A stretch of DNA of 62,721 nucleotides from Lysobacterales bacterium (GTDB lineage: Bacteria; Pseudomonadota; Gammaproteobacteria; Xanthomonadales; SZUA-36), in assembly GCA_013001885.1 (NCBI GenBank), contig JABDLD010000049.1:1-62721 (forward strand), in the 5' to 3' direction. The position numbers and the translations under genes were made by a program. Under the pieces are notes generated by a model, which had not been told where the DNA came from, did no database searches, and was given only the letters and a program-made list of their open reading frames with translations. Positions 19,568 through 28,067 of the stretch are shown here, one piece after another. The stretch's first letter is position 1. Each line of letters begins with the position of its first letter.

Positions 19568-20107
19568 TCAGCCACTTGCGTGCGACCAGCCGCCATGAAA
19601 CGCCTCTTCAAGTTTGCTGCATTTCCCTGAATTAGCCGCTTGCGATTTTAGCGGTAGTGCTGACCAGATGATCTTTATCGAATCAGCTCCCTGAATCTTC
19701 ACCAGAAATCCATGCCATTTGCCGTGACCATACTTTCGATCATTTTCGGAAACCACTTGGTGCTCATCCGTGTCCAATTCGACAAAGCCACAAAGAAATT
19801 CTGGTTTTCCTTTAGGTTTCTCCCTGGTTAAGTTAACTTTACCATTTACTCCCTCCCAAAGTTTGGGTGCTGGTTGAAGATAGATATTCTTATCGTCAGC
19901 TGTCAATCGCTCGATCGCAAAGGTGTCGCCAACTTCCAAGTGCCCCCCTTTGGTATCGTCAACTGTCCAAAGCTTAAAGCCTGTGTCTTGCCCACCCCAA
20001 GCCATCTTGGTCATCGGGTCCGGGGGCTCGGCAAATATACACCCGGACCAAGCAAACAAAAGCAGGCTAATAAACGTAATAACTTTTATTCCCAAATGAT
20101 TTTTCAT
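19568..20107 (-). CDS. Small secreted protein of unknown family
   Basis: 179 residues from the ATG at 20107, chosen over the ATG two codons earlier because GAGGAA lies 6 nt before it. A signal peptide is clear (IKVITFISLLLFAWSGCIFA). The mature part starts with EPPDP and is beta-rich, with two cysteines (FLCGFV and GKCSKL) that could pair. I do not recognise the family. It lies between the CHAT protease gene and the trypsin-like protease gene, on the same strand; a substrate, inhibitor or adaptor of one of them is possible, but that is inference. Codon use is slightly more AT-rich than its neighbours. Confidence 0.7.
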   Translation of the reverse strand: MKNHLGIKVITFISLLLFAWSGCIFAEPPDPMTKMAWGGQDTGFKLWTVDDTKGGHLEVGDTFAIERLTADDKNIYLQPAPKLWEGVNGKVNLTREKPKGKPEFLCGFVELDTDEHQVVSENDRKYGHGKWHGFLVKIQGADSIKIIWSALPLKSQAANSGKCSKLEEAFHGGWSHASG

Positions 20108-20141
20108 CTTCATTTCCTCAGTCGATAAGATTTGCGGTATT

Positions 20142-20180
20142 TTCAACACCACTCCTTTACCTGCCAGGAGTGGTGTTGAA
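20142..20180. repeat. Perfect 15-bp hairpin between CHAT gene and small secreted gene
   Basis: TTCAACACCACTCCT (20142-20156) pairs with AGGAGTGGTGTTGAA (20166-20180) without a mismatch over a 9-nt loop. On the minus-strand transcript it falls 20 nt after the CHAT stop and 34 nt before the next start. The bases after it are AAAATACC, not a T run, so it looks more like an mRNA-processing or expression-setting hairpin than a terminator. Confidence 0.6.
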
Positions 20181-20200
20181 CTCTCACTTCCTCCCTGAAT

Positions 20201-23200
20201 TCATAGCCATTCGCCCTGCAGCACGAAGCCGCTCCAGAAGTACGGGCTGCGCCAGCGGGGCGTTGATGCGAGTTCCAGTTGTGCGTTTCTCAGCGCGGTT
20301 GCCGGTTTCTGATTCTTGTCCAGCAGGTTCTGATAAAAACGTGACATCAGTTCAGCGGTGGCGCGATCGGGTACCTGCCACAGGCTGGCCAGCACGCTTC
20401 GCGAACCGGCAAAAATGAAGCCCTGGGTCAGGCCGGTCAGGCCTTCACCGGCGATTTGGCGGCCCAGCGCGGTGTCGCAGGCGCTCATGGCAACCAGGTC
20501 GGCCTTGAGCCGCAGATTGTAAATATCGTGCAGGCGAAGAGAGCCGTCCCGGCGATTGCCGCGTTCGTCGATCTGAGAGAACACCAGCTCGGAAAGTGCC
20601 GGATAGCGGGAATCGATCCGGCCATGGGTGGCGAAATGGATGATCCGGTAGTCCTCCAGGTTCGAGTTCATCACCGCCGTAAGACTGGAAGCGAAACCCA
20701 GGGCCAACAGGCTTTGATCCGGATCGACAAGACTGATAATTGACTCGGCCTCCTTCGCCGTCGCCGGCAATCTTTTCAACTGGGCGGGGTTGTCGAGCGG
20801 CAAGGTGTTTAGATCACGGGAGCGCTTGGTCAACGGGTTGCCCTGTGGCAGGTCGCCGAACCGGCTATCGGCAGCACTGAACACCGGATCGGCGAACACT
20901 GCGATTTGCCGGGTGGGTTGATGCCGGCCTTTGTGGTTGATGCGCTGCGCCGACAATACCGACATCGAGGGCAGGTTGATGATTTCGTGACCCGCCAGAA
21001 GCGAATCATTAGCATCCCGCTGTTCATGATTATTCAGGACCGAAAATGGCAGGTAGTGCAGCACGCCATCAGCCACCACGAGCACACGATGCTGGTTCAG
21101 CCCGCCAACCGGCTTGAGAATCTGCCTCGACAACTCGTTGACGGCATTTGCAAGTTCCGCCCTGTCCGCTGCGGAGAAGGCGGGCGCCTTCAACAGGCTG
21201 CGCAGTTGCCGGGCTTTTTGCTCAATGGCCTTGCGCCCCGGCAATACATGCGCCTCAAGTGAATTCCTGGTCACCCGGAATACGAAACTCCGGTTATCAC
21301 CCAGCTTGTACTGCAACAAAACCGAATCGGCATCCAGCATTTGCTGGACTTGACCGGCATCCAGGATGGTTGGGGCGGTCAGGCTGGCATAACCGGGATT
21401 CTGCACCCGCATTTCGATCTGCAGCAGGTTGAGCTCATTCTCTATCCGGGCCAGGTCCTGCTTGAGGCCCATGACCCGGCTGTCCAGACCGGCCTCGGGC
21501 GGCTTGTCGAGTAGTTGTTCCAGCCGGTAACGGTTCTCGGCCATGAGCGTGTACAGATCAGCCTGTTCCTGATTCTTGCCGGCCGAGCCAGGACCTTCCA
21601 GGCGGATGGAGGCTTCGCCGATCAAATCGACCAGGGCACGGGCGCGGCTGCGTTCACTGACCGAAAAAGCCTCGCGCAGGTATTGATCGCTTGTGCCGCC
21701 GGATTGCGAATGCAAATCCATCAGGATATCGATCAGGAAAGCATAATATTTCTGCCGTGTCGCCAGGAAAAAAGTTCTGAACTGCGGCGCAATCAGCTGG
21801 CTGCGAAGATTTTCAACGGAGCGAATCGCGAGCCTGGCCTGTTCCAGGGCCTGTTCCGTTCGACCCAGTTCGCGGGCGGCGTGTGCGGCGCCAAAAATGG
21901 CGTGGGACTGCTCAGCGCCCAGGCCCAGAGCCTGGTACAGAATGGCTGCGTCCTGAAACGCTCGCAGTGACTCGGCAAACTGACCCGTCTTCAACCAGGC
22001 GTCGCCGGATACGCGCAAGGAATCGGCCAGGCGTTTGGGGTTCCGTGATTCTTTTGCAGCCCCCCGGATGAGAGCGAGCATCTCGACCGCCTTCCCGGCT
22101 TTACCGCCAGCAACCAGGTCCTCGCTGATTTGCAACCGGATATTCGCCTGATCCATCGGCGTAGTGACCAGGCGTAGCGCCTTCTTATGTGCTTTCAGGG
22201 CAGCCTGACTGTCGCCGTCCAGCAGTTCAATTTTTCCGATGAATTTAAGAACGGAAACCTGGCTGGCTCCATTATTGGCTTCCTGAGCCGCCGTATACGC
22301 AGTTTCCAGGTATTCATGCGCCAGTTCCTGCTGGCCAAGGCTGTAGTAAGTCGTACCGATTCCCGCCAGCGAATAGCCCTGGCCGTTGATGTCGTCGATT
22401 TCCCGCTGAAGAGACAGCGCCTGGGAGTAGCTTTGCAGCGCATCCGTCAATTGGTGCAGTGACAGTTGAGCGGCACCCAGGTTGGCCAGGATCTGCGCCC
22501 TTGCGCGGTTCGCTTTGCCGGGTGGAAGAATTACCAGCATTCGCTTATAAGTATTTAAGGCGCTGATTAGATTTGCTTTTTCAATATCTATCACCGCCAG
22601 GTTGGATAATGGAGCCAGTTCATCCTGCCACTGCTCGGTTTCCCGATAGTAGGCCGCTGCCCGATGAAAGAAGGGTGCTGCGCTATCCAGATCCCCCATT
22701 TGCTGCCAGGTGTACCCGATATTGTTGGTGATGCGGGCGGCGTCGTAATGAAAGCCCTGGCTTTCCTGTGTTTCCAGCGCCTGCCGGAACAACCCGAGGG
22801 CCTGGTCGAAAATAAGCCGTGCTTCGGGTGCCAGTCCAATCGACTCCGACTTCTCCACTTCGAGCGCTTTTTCAACCAACGCCGCCGCCTGCAGCTGGAT
22901 GGCATTTGCCGCCAGGTGCGCGTTACCGTTTTTCCGGTACAGTTCAGCGGCCCGGGCCGCCAGGCTGGCGGAACGGTCCCACTGGGACATTTGCCAGTAT
23001 TCAATGGTTGCCATGCTGAACAGGCTGCGGGCCAGGTTTCGGCCGTCCCCTGACGCGAGAAAGTGCTCATTGGCTTGTTTGTATGCCTGGAGGGCAGCGG
23101 TCCAGCCGGCGAGATTCTGCTGCTGGTTGAGCCGTGAAGCTTCCGATACCTGGCGCAAGCCGGCCAGTCGTTCGCGCGCCTTGGTGGCCGATCCGGTTAA

Positions 23201-23659
23201 TTTGCTCAACTGAATCGTTACGCTGGCGATGGCGCCGGTGTATTCCGGCGACAGCATTGATAACGAGTAGACCCCTGCGATACTCGAGTCAACCACCAAA
23301 AGCTCGCTTTCGTCTCGCAGCAACGGAGAGTTGAAAGAAACCGTCTCACCGGACGGATCCTCAACAGTGACGACCAGGTCAAGGCCGCCCTGCTCGATTT
23401 CAATCAAATAGGATTCACTCGCTGCGGCATCGAATTCAAGCGAGAGCATCTCGTCAACGCGCAGGTCCTGCGTACGGGATTCACCAGGTGAAATTGGTTG
23501 TAGAGCGACGAACGCATTGCCCGCTGTCGCAGTAAAAATTGATAAAAAAAGTATAAACAAACCCGTCCGGAATAATAACGACACCATCCCGGCTCGGATC
23601 GGGCCGTATGTCAGCGCCCTCGACAGTTCGCTCAGCTTCACAGCAGCCCCTGTCGTCAA
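20201..23659 (-). CDS. Exported TPR-CHAT caspase-like protease
   Basis: Up to 1152 residues. The frame opens at a TTG (23659); an ATG at 23587 would remove 24 residues and put a hydrophobic segment (LLFRTGLFILFLSIFTATAG) right at the N-terminus as a signal peptide or anchor. A beta-rich part (about 50-155) is followed by roughly ten TPR-like helical repeats (about 190-600), for example YSLGQQELAHEYLETAY. The C-terminal CHAT domain holds the caspase-type dyad His1012 (IIHFATHG) and Cys1061 (LVAMSACDTALG), then GSRSVLASLWQVPD and a closing PYFWSGFVLQG. CHAT proteases are caspase relatives; several known ones act in immunity or regulated proteolysis. This one is predicted to act in the periplasm. 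Confidence 0.88.
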   Translation of the reverse strand: MTTGAAVKLSELSRALTYGPIRAGMVSLLFRTGLFILFLSIFTATAGNAFVALQPISPGESRTQDLRVDEMLSLEFDAAASESYLIEIEQGGLDLVVTVEDPSGETVSFNSPLLRDESELLVVDSSIAGVYSLSMLSPEYTGAIASVTIQLSKLTGSATKARERLAGLRQVSEASRLNQQQNLAGWTAALQAYKQANEHFLASGDGRNLARSLFSMATIEYWQMSQWDRSASLAARAAELYRKNGNAHLAANAIQLQAAALVEKALEVEKSESIGLAPEARLIFDQALGLFRQALETQESQGFHYDAARITNNIGYTWQQMGDLDSAAPFFHRAAAYYRETEQWQDELAPLSNLAVIDIEKANLISALNTYKRMLVILPPGKANRARAQILANLGAAQLSLHQLTDALQSYSQALSLQREIDDINGQGYSLAGIGTTYYSLGQQELAHEYLETAYTAAQEANNGASQVSVLKFIGKIELLDGDSQAALKAHKKALRLVTTPMDQANIRLQISEDLVAGGKAGKAVEMLALIRGAAKESRNPKRLADSLRVSGDAWLKTGQFAESLRAFQDAAILYQALGLGAEQSHAIFGAAHAARELGRTEQALEQARLAIRSVENLRSQLIAPQFRTFFLATRQKYYAFLIDILMDLHSQSGGTSDQYLREAFSVSERSRARALVDLIGEASIRLEGPGSAGKNQEQADLYTLMAENRYRLEQLLDKPPEAGLDSRVMGLKQDLARIENELNLLQIEMRVQNPGYASLTAPTILDAGQVQQMLDADSVLLQYKLGDNRSFVFRVTRNSLEAHVLPGRKAIEQKARQLRSLLKAPAFSAADRAELANAVNELSRQILKPVGGLNQHRVLVVADGVLHYLPFSVLNNHEQRDANDSLLAGHEIINLPSMSVLSAQRINHKGRHQPTRQIAVFADPVFSAADSRFGDLPQGNPLTKRSRDLNTLPLDNPAQLKRLPATAKEAESIISLVDPDQSLLALGFASSLTAVMNSNLEDYRIIHFATHGRIDSRYPALSELVFSQIDERGNRRDGSLRLHDIYNLRLKADLVAMSACDTALGRQIAGEGLTGLTQGFIFAGSRSVLASLWQVPDRATAELMSRFYQNLLDKNQKPATALRNAQLELASTPRWRSPYFWSGFVLQGEWL

Positions 23660-23812
23660 ATCACTTCACTTGGAACACCCCCTAACCGCCACAGCAGTGA
23701 TACGACCATGGCAAGTGACCCTTATATATAGCATACGACATTTCTCAGAATCTTCAGACACCAGCCTGTAACCGCGCTGAAATCTGATCTGAATCATGAA
23801 TAAAACGGATTT

Positions 23813-23960
23813 TTCAGAGCAGTCTGAAGCTATCCGCCGGAACCATGATGAACGTTTCCAGCAGGTTCAAGTGTTTCAGGATATCGAGCCTGACGAGATG
23901 GCGGCATCAAGGCCTCCATTAACGAGATACACTTGTCGTTGAAAATGACACACGAAGGAC
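23813..23960 (-). pseudogene. Decayed fragment of a patatin-like gene
   Basis: Positions 23844-23900 match 26690-26746, the N-terminal coding part of the intact patatin gene, with 46 of 57 bases identical and no gaps, on the same strand. In the matching frame it reads HLVRLDILKHLNLLETFIM against HLGTLDILERVDLLKKVTM in the intact protein. Upstream the frame meets a stop at once, and a GG-rich stretch in another frame may be the former glycine loop. The rest of the 665-bp gap (23660-24324) shows no convincing gene. Confidence 0.5.
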
Positions 23961-24324
23961 TGCGATGTGGTGATTTCCAGCCAGGAATTTTCACGCCGTG
24001 ACCCTTAACCGACGGCAAACGAAATCGTCTGCGCATGGCTTGACGCTTAATGGCTGAGTTCACCCGGCGGAAGCGACGGGTGATCGTTACCTTTTGCTCG
24101 TGCATGGCGGCGCGAATAGCGACACCCTCCAAACGGGGCAAAGGCAGCAACACAAAGGCGGGCGATTTTACAATAGCCCAATTCAGGCCCCTCGTACGGT
24201 CACTAAAGTCGTCCCCGACCGGGGGGGGTTCTGGTGATGAACTGCACAACTGGCAGGGAAGCTTACGCCAACTGTATACTTGGCGATGGGGTTTGTGACA
24301 GGAACAAATGAGGAGTGATTTTTA

Positions 24325-24726
24325 ATGGCCACTGTCGAAAACGTACGCCTAACCATAACCGCTTCTACCAAAAAAACCGGTTATAGCGAGATTGCCTATT
24401 CCTACGAACTGAAACCCAGCGAGATGGACTGTGCGTGGAAGCGTGAATACACCGTCAGCACGGACCTGTGGGGGGAAGACCTGATTGATGATGATGTACT
24501 CGCTTGGGAAAAGGATCGACACAAGGTCAAGTTTGGCGACTCCATGCCGTGTGAACCTGTAAATGTGGCGAGAGTTTTTGAAGTTGAAACAAAAATCCTG
24601 AACGAGGATTTGTCAGGTACTGACGAAGTTTACGTGACTGTAGAGGCCAGTTCGGGTTTCGGTCCAGATGCGGCCGGGGAAGACCCGATCATCGGCAGGA
24701 GCAATACGGTCATAGCGGATTTTTAA
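24325..24726 (+). CDS. Small protein of unknown family
   Basis: 133 residues. GAGGAGTG about 8 nt upstream supports the ATG. There is no signal peptide or membrane helix. The chain alternates polar and hydrophobic residues (VRLTITASTKKTGYSEIAYSY; DEVYVTVEASSGFGPDAAGE), which suggests a beta-sandwich, and it is strongly acidic. I do not recognise the family. It ends 82 nt from the convergent end of the patatin-like gene. A decayed patatin fragment lies just upstream on the other strand, so this gene may be a remnant neighbour of an older patatin locus. Confidence 0.6.
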   Translation: MATVENVRLTITASTKKTGYSEIAYSYELKPSEMDCAWKREYTVSTDLWGEDLIDDDVLAWEKDRHKVKFGDSMPCEPVNVARVFEVETKILNEDLSGTDEVYVTVEASSGFGPDAAGEDPIIGRSNTVIADF

Positions 24727-24808
24727 ACGCTTTATGCGTCAGGACTGACGGGGGGATCATTCATCAACACCATACGTCCTGATGACCGGGAGCGAAACTG
24801 GTTCCTGA

Positions 24809-26818
24809 CTAGCTCAGCCGATCTTCCACGAACTGGTAGGGATCGAGCTGAAGCTTGTCCCAGATCTCTTTGATGTCGAGGAAGATGGAACCGGCATTCG
24901 GCTTGCCGGGGAAGGGATCGTAACCCGGCGCATTGCTCCAGGCGCTGCCGTCGCTGTGAAATTGCCAGAGGTATTCCAACAGGTTGAAACAGGTCGTGAT
25001 CTGCCCGCTGGCGGCCAGCAGTTTCAGGTTGTTCTCCGCGTCCGCCACCGTGGCGCCGTCCAGGTGAATCTGGGTCGACATCTCGGAGGCTTCCTCGATG
25101 ATGTCTTTCATGTCCGGGGACAGCGTGGTCATCCAGGCCGGGAGGGTGGTGTAGGGTCCGCGCGGCGTCCATGAACCGCCCAGGCCGGCCGGCAAGGTCA
25201 GCGTGCGCAGCTTCAGCAGTTCGTTGGGCACGATTCGCTTGTCCAGTTCCTCCACCTCCAGGGCCCAGCGGTAGGAAAGCTGGCGCACCCGGTTGAGGAA
25301 GATTTCGCTGGTCAGGCGCAGCACGGACATCGCGCGCAACCGCAGCATGTGAACAACATCGCCCAGCGTCAGGTTCTTCAGGTAGTACCACAGTCCATGG
25401 TTGCGCAGGGGTATGGCATCGTTCAGCTTGTCCTCGGCCAACTGCGCGCCTTTCCAGATAATCAGTCCGCCAACGAAATGCAGGAACAGCGTGGCCAGTG
25501 CCACGAACAGCGCGATGCTGATACCGATCTTGGCCAGCAGGGGAATCGAGGCGATTGCCCAGACCGTTACGAGCCCCCACGCGCCCAGCACCAGGCCGAC
25601 CAGGCAAAGCAGCAGGAACACGACCCAGGCGATGAAATAATGGTTGAGTTTCCGGTCCAGGAACCATTTCGCCGCTCCGGTGATGCTCTCGAAGATGTTG
25701 TTCTTGGGGAAGAAGCGAGCCATCAGAGGCTTGAAGGTCGGCGTGTCCGAGATGATGAACAGGTCCAGGTCCTGCAGCACGCCGTTCAGAGCGGCGAAAT
25801 TGTCGGGGCAGTCATCTTCCTGGGTATCCTTTATCGGAGGCGGATTAGGGCCGGCATCCCCTCCGTCCGGCCGTTTAGAGGAGACACTTGTTGGGTCGTA
25901 CTGCGTGGTAAGCCGGGTGGCCGACCTGGCCAGTTCCCGGTTGCGGTCGCGCCACCAGCGAGCGTAGTCAAAAGCGGATAGCGGCGGCACGGGCTGCGGC
26001 TTCGGGGGAGCTGGTGACGGCGCGGCGGCAGGCTGCGCCTTCTGCAGCACGTTCAACACGATGCTGCTGATGCCCTGGTTGTCCAGCATACCGCCGTCCA
26101 TCAGGGCGACGTAGTCGAATTCCACCCAGCAGTTGTTCTTGAAGTGGTCGCGGATGTCCAGCTTCATGGCGTCGGTCAGCTGGTAGTCGGCCGGCATGAA
26201 CATCGGCTCCAGCAAGCCGGGCAGGCAGGCGGACGTCGTCATGATGTCGGACAGGTAAAACTCTTTTGCCTGGGATTCGGTGAGATAGACCTGATCGTCA
26301 CCGACCCGGCCCTGGGTCGGATCATTGAACTGGAAGCGAAAATTCAGGCCGGTCTTGAAGTCCGTGGAGTGGATGAACAGGTCCTTCAGGTGCATCTGGG
26401 GAGCGGCGTTCCAGAACACGTCGAACTTGGGATTGCCGAAATTCACGCCGTAGCAGTGTTCAAAGTACTTGTCCTTGTACACCCGGGCCATCGCATCGAC
26501 CAGGGTGTGGTAACCGGACGAATTGGGCGTGGCGGCGCCCGAGATCAGCTCTTCCAGGGTATTCAGCGGGGGGAGGGTTTCGAAAAAGTCCTTGAAGAAC
26601 TCCTTGAACGTCTTCTGGTTGGGCTGCTGGGTTTTGAGTGACAGCGCATAGCCCAGCGCGACCAGGCTGCCGCCGGACACCGCCGACAGCATGGTGACCT
26701 TTTTCAACAGGTCCACGCGTTCCAGGATATCGAGCGTGCCGAGATGGAAACCCACGGCGCGCACGCCGCCCCCGGACAACGCCAGTCCGATCTTGTCGAA
26801 TGAATCAGGCAATTCCAT
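24809..26818 (-). CDS. Patatin-like phospholipase with membrane helices
   Basis: 669 residues. The patatin domain has the oxyanion loop SGGGVRAVGF (from Ser15), the nucleophile Ser48 in AVSGGSLV, and the partner Asp241 in LMDGGMLDNQG. Such enzymes use a Ser-Asp dyad to release fatty acids from lipids. A proline-rich linker (about 270-290) leads to a region with two hydrophobic segments at about 395-465 (YFIAWVVFLLLCLVGLVLG; GISIALFVALATLFLHFVGG), then a C-terminal helical part of about 180 residues that I do not recognise. It has no signal peptide, so the lipase domain is predicted cytosolic and tethered to the inner membrane. A decayed copy of its N-terminus lies about 2.8 kb away. Confidence 0.85.
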   Translation of the reverse strand: MELPDSFDKIGLALSGGGVRAVGFHLGTLDILERVDLLKKVTMLSAVSGGSLVALGYALSLKTQQPNQKTFKEFFKDFFETLPPLNTLEELISGAATPNSSGYHTLVDAMARVYKDKYFEHCYGVNFGNPKFDVFWNAAPQMHLKDLFIHSTDFKTGLNFRFQFNDPTQGRVGDDQVYLTESQAKEFYLSDIMTTSACLPGLLEPMFMPADYQLTDAMKLDIRDHFKNNCWVEFDYVALMDGGMLDNQGISSIVLNVLQKAQPAAAPSPAPPKPQPVPPLSAFDYARWWRDRNRELARSATRLTTQYDPTSVSSKRPDGGDAGPNPPPIKDTQEDDCPDNFAALNGVLQDLDLFIISDTPTFKPLMARFFPKNNIFESITGAAKWFLDRKLNHYFIAWVVFLLLCLVGLVLGAWGLVTVWAIASIPLLAKIGISIALFVALATLFLHFVGGLIIWKGAQLAEDKLNDAIPLRNHGLWYYLKNLTLGDVVHMLRLRAMSVLRLTSEIFLNRVRQLSYRWALEVEELDKRIVPNELLKLRTLTLPAGLGGSWTPRGPYTTLPAWMTTLSPDMKDIIEEASEMSTQIHLDGATVADAENNLKLLAASGQITTCFNLLEYLWQFHSDGSAWSNAPGYDPFPGKPNAGSIFLDIKEIWDKLQLDPYQFVEDRLS

Positions 26819-27052
26819 ATTCCCGCTTGTCAGCCTCTCCTGTTCTTCAGTGTAGACGGTCGGCTGCTTTTTGCTTTGTCATCATCGGTCCTCTTCAGAG
26901 TTGCGATGAGCCAAAAATCTCTTTTATTCAAACCAATCGGGCTGCTCTTCACATCTTTTTCACGACGTTTGTATAACATCTGTACAAGTTCAGGACTTAG
27001 CAACTTTGAACCCCAAATTTTTTATTCATTTTTACAGCAGAGGAGAGTCAAC

Positions 27053-27643
27053 ATGAAATCCAACAAGATGGTTACCACGATTGCGGCCTTGACCGCTTCA
27101 TTCTTCCTCGCCGGTACGGCTGTGGCCGCAGGCAAGGGAAAAAACCCCGGCCCGACGAGTATCTACGATATCGCTAATACAACGCCCGGTTTTGAGCTTC
27201 TCACCGATTTGGTGGACGTGGCGGGGTTGGCGGACACGCTGACTTTCGACGGACAGTTTACGGTTTTCGCGCCCACGAACGACGCATTTCCTTTTGATAC
27301 TGTAGAAGAGGGCGTAGCTTTTCTGGCTGGTGCTTGTAGCGTCGACGTAAATGACGAAAATCTTGGCTACATCGTTGGGGTATTAACGAATGTATTGCTG
27401 CACCACGTAAGAGACGGCCGGCGCTTCTCCGGCAGCATTCTCAACGGCTCGGGTCCAAAATCCCTGGAAATGTTAAACGGCTACATTTGGGTTGACGACG
27501 ACCTTTCCATCATGACTGGTAGCGGTGGAGAAAGCTCGATAAATGGTGGCCTGTTCGACGTGAATGCGAGCAACGGTGTAATCCACGCTATTACAGCGGT
27601 TATGCTTCCGAAAGATGTTTGCGTAGTACCAGACGCGGGCTGA
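27053..27643 (+). CDS. Secreted fasciclin-domain protein
   Basis: 196 residues. The ATG at 27053 follows CAGAGGAG and begins a signal peptide (IAALTASFFLAGTAVAAG); longer in-frame starts would bury it. One fasciclin (FAS1) domain fills the mature protein: the H1-box-like FTVFAPTNDAF near residue 85, and the H2-like NGVIHAITAVMLP at the end. FAS1 proteins act in adhesion or bind small molecules. Two cysteines (ACSVDV, DVCVVP) may pair. An imperfect palindrome (TTGTATAACATCTGTACAA, 26969-26987), overlapping a TATAAC -10-like hexamer, lies 65 nt upstream and could be the control site. Confidence 0.87.
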   Translation: MKSNKMVTTIAALTASFFLAGTAVAAGKGKNPGPTSIYDIANTTPGFELLTDLVDVAGLADTLTFDGQFTVFAPTNDAFPFDTVEEGVAFLAGACSVDVNDENLGYIVGVLTNVLLHHVRDGRRFSGSILNGSGPKSLEMLNGYIWVDDDLSIMTGSGGESSINGGLFDVNASNGVIHAITAVMLPKDVCVVPDAG

Positions 27644-27669
27644 AGTTCGGGACCCATTACCCTTACTCG

Positions 27670-27702
27670 AAGGCCCGCTTCATGCGGGCCTTCTCTTGTT
27701 TG
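27670..27702 (+). terminator. Intrinsic terminator of the fasciclin gene
   Basis: AAGGCCCGC (27670-27678) and GCGGGCCTT (27684-27692) form a perfect 9-bp stem with a TTCAT loop, followed by CTCTTGTTTG. It lies 27 nt after the stop. Confidence 0.85.
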
Positions 27703-27845
27703 GTTGCCAAGCCCTCAGGCGCTTGGGGGCAGCCAATGGAAACGGAACAGTGGAATCACCAGTTGGTCTTTGACCAAGCTCGGTGCTTCGCCGCTTTACG
27801 GGTCGCGTAGACAGTTTTAAGCTGCTTGTATTCGGCTGGGTAAAA

Positions 27846-27936
27846 TGGTGGGCCGTGTAGGAGTCGCCCGATGCCACTGATGCACTAGCATGCACAACTG
27901 TGCACGACTAATTCACGCGAAAATCACGCAGAGCAC
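27846..27936. repeat. Left att-like copy of the tRNA-Lys 3' end with arm repeats
   Basis: TGGTGGGCCGTGTAGGA (27846-27862) is identical to the last 17 nt of the tRNA-Lys gene at 36876-36892, same orientation, also preceded by AAAA/TAAA-type sequence. It is followed by ATGCACAACTGTGCAC (27890-27905), which recurs exactly at 35469-35484, and by two spaced TCACGC units (27911-27934) matching those beside the tRNA. This looks like the outer attachment site of an island integrated at tRNA-Lys. The rest of the gap 27644-28067 holds only the fasciclin terminator. Confidence 0.6.
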
Positions 27937-28067
27937 CCTAATTTCGAACCGTGCACTTGACGGGGAAGCCTACGCCCTAACCTGAGGTGGAGTCCAAAAA
28001 CATGACTGGTCTGCACTTCGTTGTTTAGACGAAGGTTGGGGGTAGAATCAATCGCAGCAATTGTGAT

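Noticed and set aside
23830-24249. A 139-codon minus-strand frame
   Set aside because: Basic and low-order composition; the only homology in the area is to patatin and lies in another frame.
24809-27643. Full anti-phage operon around the patatin gene
   Set aside because: No nucleotide cyclase, ubiquitin-like or sensor gene is adjacent, so calling it a CBASS-type system is not supported.
27890-27936. Possible CRISPR-like array from the short repeats at the island edge
   Set aside because: Only two or three short units, no equal spacers and no cas genes; they fit integrase arm sites better.
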